Shown here in pieces: positions 20,125 to 26,336 of a stretch of 26,421 bases of DNA. A program made the position numbers and the translations under genes. The stretch comes from a virus, in the IMG/VR virus record IMGVR_UViG_3300030106_006588, positions 1 through 26,421 of that record. One strand, given 5' to 3'. The first letter of the stretch is position 1. Each line of letters starts with the position of its first letter. A model generated the notes under the pieces. The model had not been told where the DNA came from. It did no database searches and worked only from the letters and a program-made list of their open reading frames with translations.

Positions 20125-21981
20125 ATGTCTCAGACTAAGGCTCAATTAATTGATCCAGTAGATGGAACAATAGTAAATGCAGATATAAATGATAGTGCAG
20201 CAATAGCTGGAACAAAAATATCTCCTGATTTTGGATCGCAAAATATAACTACAACTGGATCTTTAGGTGCTAGTGGCTTTAGCACTACTGGAGGGGAAAT
20301 TTCTTTAACTGGAACAGTTCCAAGAATTGGTTTTACAGATTCAAATGCGAATAGTGATTTCAGACTCAAGGTTGATGGTGGTTCTTTTCAAATAGAAGAT
20401 ATTACTAATAGTAGTGCTGATAGATTAGTAATAAATTCATCTGGCAACGTAGGTATAGGCACATCAAGTCCAATTGCAAAATTCGATGTTACAGATGGTA
20501 CAACAAGTATTTCTTTTAATAAGACAAACAATACACCACGAATTGATTTTAAAGGTAATAATGTTTCAGATTTATGCCAAATAAAAGCAGCAGAATCTAG
20601 TGGGGGAGGAATTTTTCAATTTCTTACAAAAACTACTGGTGGCACTGCTACAGAACGCATGCGTATAGATTCGTCTGGATCTGTAAATATTGGATCTACT
20701 GGTTATGCAGGGGGTGGTGTTAATCCAATACTTTATTTAAGAAGCACTAGTGGAAGACAAATGAAAATTCATAATACTGCTAGCTCTACTTGTGGAATAC
20801 AGCTTTCAAATAATACAACAGGTGAGGGAGAAGATGCTGGATTCCAACTTGCAGTTTTAAGTACTGGTGATGGGTTTATAAATAATCCTCATTCTAAAGC
20901 AATAATATTTAATACTGCCAATACAGAACGTATGCGTATAGATTCGTCTGGAAAAATAGGTATTGGTAGAACTGATCCAGTTAACTTTGTTGACATACAT
21001 CGTGGTGCGGATGAAGATAATATTTTAATAGTTCGTGGTCAAGATACAAGTGGTGAATATTGTGCATTAGGTGTAAATGGAAGTAATGCAATCGTTACTG
21101 CTGGAGGTGTAAGCGGTAATAACACTAATTTAGTTTTTAGAACTGCACCTAATGGTAACGAAACAGAACGTATGCGTATAGACTCGTCTGGAAGGGTGCT
21201 TATAGGTACAACTTCTGTTGGAGCACATGAAGGAGGAAATAATTTTACGATTGCAGAAAGTGGACATTGTGGAATGACAATACGATCAAGTACATCTACA
21301 AGTGGAAATATTTATTTTGCCGATGGTACAAGCTCAGGTGAATCAGCTAGAGGAGAAATAAGTTACAGACACGCCACAGATGATTTAAGAATTTTTACCG
21401 CAGCAACAGAACGTATGCGTATCAATAGTACTGGTGATATTTTTATAGCAACTACTACAACAAACCCTGGTTTTGGTAATAATTCTGACCCAGGACATTA
21501 TATAAACCATGTGGGTTATGTAATGCACTCAAGGGATAATGGTACTGCATTATATGTCGCAAGAAATGATAGTACAGGTTCATTAGTTTCATTTAACTAT
21601 AATGGTGGTGGTCAAATAGCAGATATTACAACAAACGGTTCTAGTGTTTCTTATGGTACTGGTTCTGATTACAGGCTTAAGGAAAATATAACTACTTTAA
21701 CAAATGCAATAACAAGATTAAAAAATTTAAAACCTTCAAGATTTAATTTTTTAACAACTCCATCATTAACACAAGATGGATTTATTGCACATGAAGTACA
21801 GGAAGTCGTACCAGAAGCAGTTACAGGAGTAAAAGATGAAGTACGTACAGAAGATGGTGATATGGGACAGAAAAAGGGAGATCCAGTCATGCAAAGCTTA
21901 GATGTTGCAAAACTTGTTCCCTTACTTACTGCTGCTGTACAGGAACTAATTACAAAAGTTGAAACTTTAGAATCTGCTTAG
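20125..21981 (+). CDS. Tail fibre with C-terminal S74 intramolecular chaperone
   Basis: 618 aa. The N-terminus (SQTKAQLIDPVDGTIVNADI, then DSAAIAGTKISPDFGSQ) differs from the other fibres at the start but joins the shared linker also found at 5440-5480. The shaft has repeated modules: a divergent RLVINSSGNVGIG, then ERMRIDSSG three times and ERMRINSTG once, alternating with variable spacers. The C-terminus is an S74 chaperone with Ser514 and Lys519 (SDYRLKENI) and FIAHEVQEVVPEAVTG, then a coiled coil. It should trimerise and release the chaperone by self-cleavage. It sits about 13.6 kb from the other fibre block. Confident class-level call. Confidence 0.87.
   Translation: MSQTKAQLIDPVDGTIVNADINDSAAIAGTKISPDFGSQNITTTGSLGASGFSTTGGEISLTGTVPRIGFTDSNANSDFRLKVDGGSFQIEDITNSSADRLVINSSGNVGIGTSSPIAKFDVTDGTTSISFNKTNNTPRIDFKGNNVSDLCQIKAAESSGGGIFQFLTKTTGGTATERMRIDSSGSVNIGSTGYAGGGVNPILYLRSTSGRQMKIHNTASSTCGIQLSNNTTGEGEDAGFQLAVLSTGDGFINNPHSKAIIFNTANTERMRIDSSGKIGIGRTDPVNFVDIHRGADEDNILIVRGQDTSGEYCALGVNGSNAIVTAGGVSGNNTNLVFRTAPNGNETERMRIDSSGRVLIGTTSVGAHEGGNNFTIAESGHCGMTIRSSTSTSGNIYFADGTSSGESARGEISYRHATDDLRIFTAATERMRINSTGDIFIATTTTNPGFGNNSDPGHYINHVGYVMHSRDNGTALYVARNDSTGSLVSFNYNGGGQIADITTNGSSVSYGTGSDYRLKENITTLTNAITRLKNLKPSRFNFLTTPSLTQDGFIAHEVQEVVPEAVTGVKDEVRTEDGDMGQKKGDPVMQSLDVAKLVPLLTAAVQELITKVETLESA
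20651..21437 (+). repeat. Near-identical ERMRIDSSG-coding repeats in fibre genes (second cluster)
   Basis: Copies at about 20651-20679, 20924-20952, 21164-21192 and, truncated, 21405-21428 share ACAGAACG(T/C)ATGCGTATA followed by GA(T/C)TCGTCTGGA. They match the repeats at 3281, 3556 and 5606 down to silent positions, giving several potential recombination points between fibre genes. Confidence 0.8.
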
Positions 21982-22006
21982 TAGTATTAAATAAATTTAA
22001 AAAGCT

Positions 22007-22210
22007 ATGTTATTTAACGTGATTTGTTGGCATTTAGCATTGCATTTAAGGATTACTCAAATATTATATAAAGAGATGGTTGATTTATACGATTTAGAAG
22101 AAACTAATCATAGGTTACTTCTTATCTTTAAAACAGAAAAACCATTACAAGAAGCATCAGAAGGTGCTTGGACAATTCTTACAAAAGAATTAAAAAAAAT
22201 TAAATTATGA
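22007..22210 (+). CDS. Small protein after third fibre
   Basis: 67 aa from ATG at 22007; an in-frame ATG at 22076 would give 44 aa (MVDLYDLEETNHRLLLIFK and on) and may be the better start, since the first 23 residues look unlike the remainder. The shared part ends EGAWTILTKELKKIKL. It overlaps the next gene as ATGA (22207-22210). Helical and charged without motif. Position suggests a role with the fibre; function unknown. Confidence 0.45.
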   Translation: MLFNVICWHLALHLRITQILYKEMVDLYDLEETNHRLLLIFKTEKPLQEASEGAWTILTKELKKIKL

Positions 22211-22548
22211 ACCTTTTTTTATCTTGCCCTCCTGTATACACATTGCCAGGAACTTGGACTGACCCTGATAAAATTGCTAAATGTAAGGATACTTTAATTC
22301 CGCATGGAAATTTAGGACAGGGTATAGCTTTTGCTTTATTTATTGGAGTATTATTAATATTTTTGATCCTTTATGGGTTATATATGACTTTTGGCAAGGG
22401 TGGTAAAAATTTAAAAGATGAGATCAAAGAGCATGCTAGATTGCATGAATTAGGTATTGCTCATGGTCATGAGGGAGGAGGAGAAAGGTTTAACTTATCA
22501 AAGCAAGCTATGGAGAAAGATTATCCACAACATAAACATAAAAAATAA
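22207..22548 (+). CDS. Single-pass membrane protein
   Basis: 113 aa, coupled to the previous gene by an ATGA overlap. A short N-terminal part (NLFLSCPPVYTLPGTWTDPD) is followed by a strong membrane span at about 38-62 (GQGIAFALFIGVLLIFLILY) and a charged, His-rich tail (HARLHELGIAHGHEGGGE) with a Lys/His end. N-terminus outside and tail inside is the likely topology. No family is recognised. Its stop abuts the stop of the convergent gene at 22549 with no spacing. Confidence 0.55.
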   Translation: MNLFLSCPPVYTLPGTWTDPDKIAKCKDTLIPHGNLGQGIAFALFIGVLLIFLILYGLYMTFGKGGKNLKDEIKEHARLHELGIAHGHEGGGERFNLSKQAMEKDYPQHKHKK

Positions 22549-22680
22549 TTACTTTAATCCTCGATCTTTACTACCTTTAAACCATTTTTTTTCAGACTTT
22601 TCTAATTTATTTTTTTTATCTTCTAAGGCTAATTTAGCGTCTACAAAAAAAGGTAAATTCTTTAATTTGTAAGTTTGCAT
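22549..22680 (-). CDS. 43-aa charged protein ending the hli operon
   Basis: ATG at 22680, TAA at 22551-22549. The peptide reads MQTYKLKNLPFFVDAKLALE then DKKNKLEKSEKKWFKGSKDR and ends GLK. It is Lys-rich and helical with a Trp-Phe pair near the end. It lies 31 nt after the stop of the 33-aa membrane gene and abuts the convergent stop at 22548. Codon and composition look coding rather than random, and the rest of the operon is equally compact. No family is recognised. Confidence 0.5.
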   Translation of the reverse strand: MQTYKLKNLPFFVDAKLALEDKKNKLEKSEKKWFKGSKDRGLK

Positions 22681-22711
22681 TTTTAAAGAGTATTATCTTT
22701 AATTTTATTAT

Positions 22712-22813
22712 TTATACTTCTAATAAACCATTCATTCCTGCTATTGTTCCAACAATAACAAAAAAAATAAACTCAAATAATGAGTAATAAGGGCTGTAGA
22801 AAATTTTAGTCAC
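22712..22813 (-). CDS. 33-aa single-pass membrane peptide
   Basis: Starts at GTG (22813-22811), which overlaps the TGA stop of the preceding gene as GTGA. The sequence begins MTKIFYSPYYSLFEFIFFVI, then VGTIAGMNGLLEV. One hydrophobic span with an aromatic-rich N-side. A TAA lies in frame eight codons upstream of the GTG, which limits the start. Resembles tiny photosystem-type subunits in size, but there is no match I can name. The overlap with its neighbour is the main evidence. Confidence 0.5.
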   Translation of the reverse strand: MTKIFYSPYYSLFEFIFFVIVGTIAGMNGLLEV

Positions 22814-22884
22814 GCAAATACAATTGATCCTACATTAGTAAAAATGTATAAGGAAATTAAAGTTGTAAAAAGAAGATGATTCAT
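22810..22884 (-). CDS. 24-aa hydrophobic minigene
   Basis: ATG at 22884 overlaps the upstream TGA (ATGA), and its own TGA overlaps the next GTG (GTGA). It encodes 24 aa starting MNHLLFTTLISLYIFT and ending VGSIVFA, a single hydrophobic helix or cleavable-signal-like peptide. It is too short to be found by length alone; the double stop-start overlap is the support. It may be a real microprotein or a translational relay that lets ribosomes reach the next start. Confidence 0.45.
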   Translation of the reverse strand: MNHLLFTTLISLYIFTNVGSIVFA

Positions 22885-23051
22885 TTTGCTTTTTGATAAA
22901 TGGGAGTCATAATACCACCGCCTTGATCGTCGTCATCATCGCCATCAATTGCACGTAGTATTAGTTCTATTAAAACTAAACAACCTATGGGATAAAAGAC
23001 CCATAAGGCTGCTGTAGAGGAGGATATTAGATATGAATTTTCTAATATCAT
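22881..23051 (-). CDS. Small membrane protein with acidic cluster, in hli operon
   Basis: 56 aa; ATG at 23051-23049 overlaps the upstream hli stop as TAATG. Residues 13-35 are a membrane span (TAALWVFYPIGCLVLIELIL), followed by RAIDGDDDDDQGGG, an Asp-rich cluster, and MTPIYQKAK. Its TGA overlaps the next ATG. The hydrophobic span plus acidic tail suggests a membrane peptide with a stromal/cytoplasmic acidic end. I believe a similar protein follows hli genes in other cyanophages, but cannot verify this here. Function unknown. Confidence 0.6.
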   Translation of the reverse strand: MILENSYLISSSTAALWVFYPIGCLVLIELILRAIDGDDDDDQGGGIMTPIYQKAK

Positions 23052-23194
23052 TAAATAAAACCAGGAATTAGCTGTCCTGTAGTTAGATAAGCACCAACTG
23101 CAGCAACTACACCTAACATTGCTAATTGACCATTTAATCTCTCAGCAATTATTTTTTGTTTTTCAACTGGTTTTGTATAAGATTGAATGTCCAT
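23051..23194 (-). CDS. hli: High-light-inducible protein (Hli), fourth copy
   Basis: 47 aa from ATG at 23194-23192, which overlaps the previous stop as TAATG; a longer frame reaches 23242 but would run into the neighbouring gene. It has the Hli signature AERLNGQLAMLGVVAAVGAY followed by LTTGQLIPGF, with the chlorophyll-ligand E-x-x-N and the membrane helix. Hli proteins bind chlorophyll/carotenoid, protect photosystem II assembly from excess light and are standard cyanophage auxiliary genes. N-terminus is MDIQSYTKPVEKQKI. Firm family call. Confidence 0.88.
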   Translation of the reverse strand: MDIQSYTKPVEKQKIIAERLNGQLAMLGVVAAVGAYLTTGQLIPGFI

Positions 23195-23307
23195 TACACA
23201 TATCCTGGGATTAGTTGTCCTGTAAAGCCATAGACTGTACATATAACCACAAAACCCATCATTGCTGCTCGGCCTTGTGCTTTAAAAAAAATATCCTTGT
23301 TATCCAT
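23194..23307 (-). CDS. hli: High-light-inducible protein (Hli), third copy, short
   Basis: 37 aa, overlapping both neighbours as TAATG (23309-23305 and 23196-23192). The sequence is DNKDIFFKAQGRAAMMGFVV, then ICTVYGFTGQLIPGYV. It keeps the helix and the TGQLIPG ending but has A-Q-G-R-A-A in place of the E-x-x-N-G-x-(A/W)-A ligand motif, so Glu of the chlorophyll-binding pair is missing and Arg is shifted. It may be a divergent Hli or a partner subunit. Family call is good; pigment binding is doubtful. Confidence 0.75.
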   Translation of the reverse strand: MDNKDIFFKAQGRAAMMGFVVICTVYGFTGQLIPGYV

Positions 23308-23459
23308 TAGAATATGCCAGGAATTATATTACCTGTTGTTGCGTATGCACCAACTGCTGCTACGAATCCAAGCATTGCTGCCCAGCCGTTAAATCTTTCT
23401 GCTTCAGGAGTCATGATGTTGTACCTTTGAGTAATTGTAAATTGGGAATTGATTTTCAT
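23307..23459 (-). CDS. hli: High-light-inducible protein (Hli), second copy
   Basis: 50 aa from ATG at 23459, preceded by AAGGAG 6 nt upstream, the best Shine-Dalgarno of the operon; a longer frame to 23513 is rejected for that reason. Sequence starts MKINSQFTITQRYNIM and carries AERFNGWAAMLGFVAAVGAY followed by ATTGNIIPGIF, with E-x-x-N of the chlorophyll-binding helix. Gene spacing to the first hli copy is 10 nt, and the downstream start overlaps its stop. A thylakoid membrane protein in the host. Firm. Confidence 0.88.
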   Translation of the reverse strand: MKINSQFTITQRYNIMTPEAERFNGWAAMLGFVAAVGAYATTGNIIPGIF

Positions 23460-23469
23460 CCAAGTCTCC

Positions 23470-23661
23470 TTAGAAGATTCCTGGAATAATCTGACCGGTT
23501 GTTGAATAAGCACCTATCAAAGCCACGAAACCAATCATTGCCCAACGTCCATTAGCTTTTTCAGCCTCTTCTGGATAACCCTTATAATTAGGATCTATCT
23601 CAGTATGTGGCTCAATAGAATAGATGTTTTGGCGATTGCCACTTTCTGTAACTGTTGTCAT
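23470..23661 (-). CDS. hli: High-light-inducible protein (Hli), first copy
   Basis: 63 aa from ATG at 23661. The N-terminal 30 residues are polar (TTVTESGNRQNIYSIEPHTE); then come EEAEKANGRWAMIGFVALIG and AYSTTGQIIPGIF, the full Hli motif with E-x-x-N-G-R-x-A-M. Of the four copies this has the complete motif with Arg, so it is the best candidate for canonical pigment binding. It is the first gene of the operon and lies directly downstream of the NtcA-type promoter (23684-23724). Confidence 0.9.
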   Translation of the reverse strand: MTTVTESGNRQNIYSIEPHTEIDPNYKGYPEEAEKANGRWAMIGFVALIGAYSTTGQIIPGIF

Positions 23662-23683
23662 TAGGTATTTATATCTTCTTTAT

Positions 23684-23724
23684 ATTTTACACTTGTTACA
23701 TTTTGTAACAGTACTTAATATTAC
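23684..23724 (-). promoter_or_regulatory. NtcA-type activated promoter of the hli operon
   Basis: On the - strand, GTAATATTAAGTAC (23724-23711) is a perfect GTA-N8-TAC palindrome, the NtcA binding consensus. After 21 nt comes TAAAAT (23689-23684), matching the TAN3T -10 box. NtcA-activated cyanobacterial promoters have 20-24 nt here and no -35. The start would be about 15 nt before the hli ATG at 23661. Confidence 0.68.
23694..23710. promoter_or_regulatory. TGTTACA/TGTAACA dyad between NtcA box and -10
   Basis: TGTTACA (23694-23700), TTT, TGTAACA (23704-23710): a perfect 7-bp inverted repeat of 17 bp, lying in the position of a -35 box next to the GTA-N8-TAC site. It looks like a second binding site for a dimeric regulator of the CRP/FNR class or for a repressor. 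Confidence 0.5.
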
Positions 23725-23765
23725 TTAACAAAAATAATGTATACTATTAGTTTTATTTATATCTC

Positions 23766-26336
23766 TTACTGTGATTGTCTTTCTGGGAGTATAGTTACTG
23801 AGGATTTAAATTTTTCGTCAGAATTTCTTATTGCCAATCCTTTTATAAATGGTCTTCCTTTTTTACTAAAGCTAATTATTTCTTTCATTCCCAACTGATT
23901 TTTACAACAATCTAATAAAAGGGCTATAAATCTTTTCTGACCTACTGGCTTAGAACCTGTATCTTCACAATATGAACAATATGAGGCATAAAGATGAAAA
24001 TTACTATTTACATATCTTTCCTTAGAATCTTTAGCAGCTGGGATTTTTTTACCCACAGCGGATACTGACTCTGGTGAATGAACTACTTCAGACTGTAGCC
24101 ATTCAACTAAATTATTACTAGTTAAAAGAATACTATTTCTTACAGCTTTTAAATGATCAACTTTTTCATAAGTATCAAGTAAATATTCTCTCATTTCTTT
24201 AGTTTCCATTTGTAAGACCCAATTAACTAATCCTGGTAAATAAGACTTCCATAACCCCTTTACCTCGCCATTTTCAAGTTTTATCATCTCTACTGCTTCA
24301 GAATTTTTATCCCAAAGTGGCCTGTTAAATTCAACAGTTAATCTTCTTCTTGTAAGACCAGAGGTATTATCAGTCGTTTGTATTGGCTCATTGGCACAAA
24401 CCATAACCATTCCTGTATATACAAAAGGCTCTCCAACATTTTTATTTTTTTCTTCGAATCTTAAATTATCTCCTCCTGTTAAAGCTTTGAATATTTGTGC
24501 AGATCCTCCATATCTTTCTGAGTCATTAATCAAAGTAAGTCTTTTACCTTTGATAGAAGCAATTTCAAAACGACTTTGCTCTAATTGATTTAATGTTGTA
24601 GATGCATAATTACCATTACCAATTAAAGCACAACATAAATTAGCGAAGGTTGATTTACCTCTACCACCAGGGCCAATAACTTCCAAGAATCGTTGTAATT
24701 CATGGCCTTTCCCTACTAAACATGCTTTTAACCATGCTCTTAATACTTGTACTCTTTCCTCATCATTGTATTGAGTTTTCCTTAACCATTGAATTATAGG
24801 TCCTGATTCAGCGTTAGGATCATACTCAAAATCTAAACCCCAAGTTAGATAATTTTCTTGGTCATGTGGGAGAAACTCTGATGTGCTCATTTCTAAGACA
24901 CCATTACGAAAAGCTAATTTGTCAGGATCATCATTCCAATAAGGTTGAGTAATATAAGCTTTTGTTAAATTTGTTACATCAGATAAAAGATGAGATGTAA
25001 AGCCACCTGGGGTTGGTATACTTTCTCTTAAAAATAAATCCTGAACAAAATGTTTATATTCATCTTTATATTCTTCTCTTCGCCATGTTCCCTTTTTAGA
25101 TTGGTAAAACATAAATGTATCATATTTAGGATCATATCTCCAACCACATTCAATAACCATTCCTGTAACCATTTCAGCTAATTCCGAAGCCGGTGCAGTT
25201 TTAGGTCTTCCTTTGTTGCTAATTTTTTCTTTTATATTTAATTTTTCTTTCTTTGTAGGTTCGCCTATTAACTCGGTTAATACTTGATTTACAAATGGCA
25301 TGGGTAATTCAGCATTATCTTGTTGAAATGCTTTTTTAGCCTTTTCTGCTAATACATCTGCCGATTCAACAACAAAGCCTCCTACGTCTATATATCCGTC
25401 TTCTTTTGCCATAGCTCGAAGATGATGTAAACCACAACGATTTTCTGGGGCAGGACCACCTTCTACGACTTCAAATGTATCCCATTTCTTTTCACATACC
25501 CCATCTTGAAAATTCTCTGCTTGTTTTGACCAATCAATCCAATCACCAAGTAAAGCCTCATCTACTTGTTTAAGACTCATACCTACCTTTAACCAGTCAT
25601 CATAATCAGCCGATCTTTCAGGATTTAAATGATCTAGATAAATTTTTGCTTCATTAACATATTCTTCTTGCTGATATTCCGATCCTTCCTCATAATCTAA
25701 ATTTACTTGCTGGGTTACAATACCTGATTTTACTGGTTTTTTATATTTATTTAAAGGATATGCCTTAGCTATTGCATCGTATAACCACTCAGGCATTTCT
25801 GGAGGATTTTTTGCAAATTCAAATCCACCATGTTGAGTTGTAAAATAACCTTCTGTATCTGGATGACTACCCATTATTGCACCTTGTCTAGATCTAAATA
25901 AGATTTCAAAACAAGGAATACCTATTTTTATCGTTGCTTTATCAGGTAATAAATTTAATTTTGCAGCTGGTACACTGAAAAGCATTCTCTGCCTATCTGG
26001 TTTTCCAGATGAAATAGTAAGGGTTGGTGGAAAAGCACCCGATATAGGAGCTCCTGCAAGCTCTTCAAGGTCTTTTATCGCATCTGTGCCATCTATATCT
26101 ACCCAAACTAAACCACCGCTGTTTGACCATACACCTGTAATTAATCCAATCCCTGTTGCCTTTCCCTGATCAAACTCACGTTTTATCTCTTCTATTGAAT
26201 ATGGTTGAGTAGTCCACCCAGCTACATATGCCCTTTTACCTTGTAATGGAGTAAGAGCCCAATCTTTAGGGATTAAATCAAAATTAATCTCTCCGGGTTT
26301 TAAATGATTATTTGGTTCTGGTGATGCAGTTGGCAT
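23766..26336 (-). CDS. Prim-pol / D5-type primase-helicase
   Basis: 856 aa. Domains in order: N-terminal bifunctional primase-polymerase (AEP) with D80-x-D82 (LVWVDIDGT) and FEILFRSRQGAIMGSHPDT; a PriCT-2-like helical region at about 235-320 (DYDDWLKVGMSLKQ, CEKKWDTFE); a D5-type N-terminal region near 395-515; an SF3 helicase with Walker A G555-x-G-G-x-G-K561-S (GPGGRGKST), Walker B-like LTLINDSE (601-608) and sensor VMVCANEP (644-651) with Arg663-665. It unwinds and primes phage DNA. All three helicase motifs are intact. The start has no strong Shine-Dalgarno. Firm for family; the exact replication partner genes are outside the window. Confidence 0.9.
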   Translation of the reverse strand: MPTASPEPNNHLKPGEINFDLIPKDWALTPLQGKRAYVAGWTTQPYSIEEIKREFDQGKATGIGLITGVWSNSGGLVWVDIDGTDAIKDLEELAGAPISGAFPPTLTISSGKPDRQRMLFSVPAAKLNLLPDKATIKIGIPCFEILFRSRQGAIMGSHPDTEGYFTTQHGGFEFAKNPPEMPEWLYDAIAKAYPLNKYKKPVKSGIVTQQVNLDYEEGSEYQQEEYVNEAKIYLDHLNPERSADYDDWLKVGMSLKQVDEALLGDWIDWSKQAENFQDGVCEKKWDTFEVVEGGPAPENRCGLHHLRAMAKEDGYIDVGGFVVESADVLAEKAKKAFQQDNAELPMPFVNQVLTELIGEPTKKEKLNIKEKISNKGRPKTAPASELAEMVTGMVIECGWRYDPKYDTFMFYQSKKGTWRREEYKDEYKHFVQDLFLRESIPTPGGFTSHLLSDVTNLTKAYITQPYWNDDPDKLAFRNGVLEMSTSEFLPHDQENYLTWGLDFEYDPNAESGPIIQWLRKTQYNDEERVQVLRAWLKACLVGKGHELQRFLEVIGPGGRGKSTFANLCCALIGNGNYASTTLNQLEQSRFEIASIKGKRLTLINDSERYGGSAQIFKALTGGDNLRFEEKNKNVGEPFVYTGMVMVCANEPIQTTDNTSGLTRRRLTVEFNRPLWDKNSEAVEMIKLENGEVKGLWKSYLPGLVNWVLQMETKEMREYLLDTYEKVDHLKAVRNSILLTSNNLVEWLQSEVVHSPESVSAVGKKIPAAKDSKERYVNSNFHLYASYCSYCEDTGSKPVGQKRFIALLLDCCKNQLGMKEIISFSKKGRPFIKGLAIRNSDEKFKSSVTILPERQSQ

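Noticed and set aside
23666-23673. TATAAATA on - just before the first hli gene
   Set aside because: It sits 5 nt from the ATG, so a start site would fall inside the gene. The NtcA-type promoter with a better-placed -10 explains this region.
24391-24588. 65-aa + strand frame inside the primase gene
   Set aside because: It is opposite the intact SF3 helicase motifs of the primase gene.
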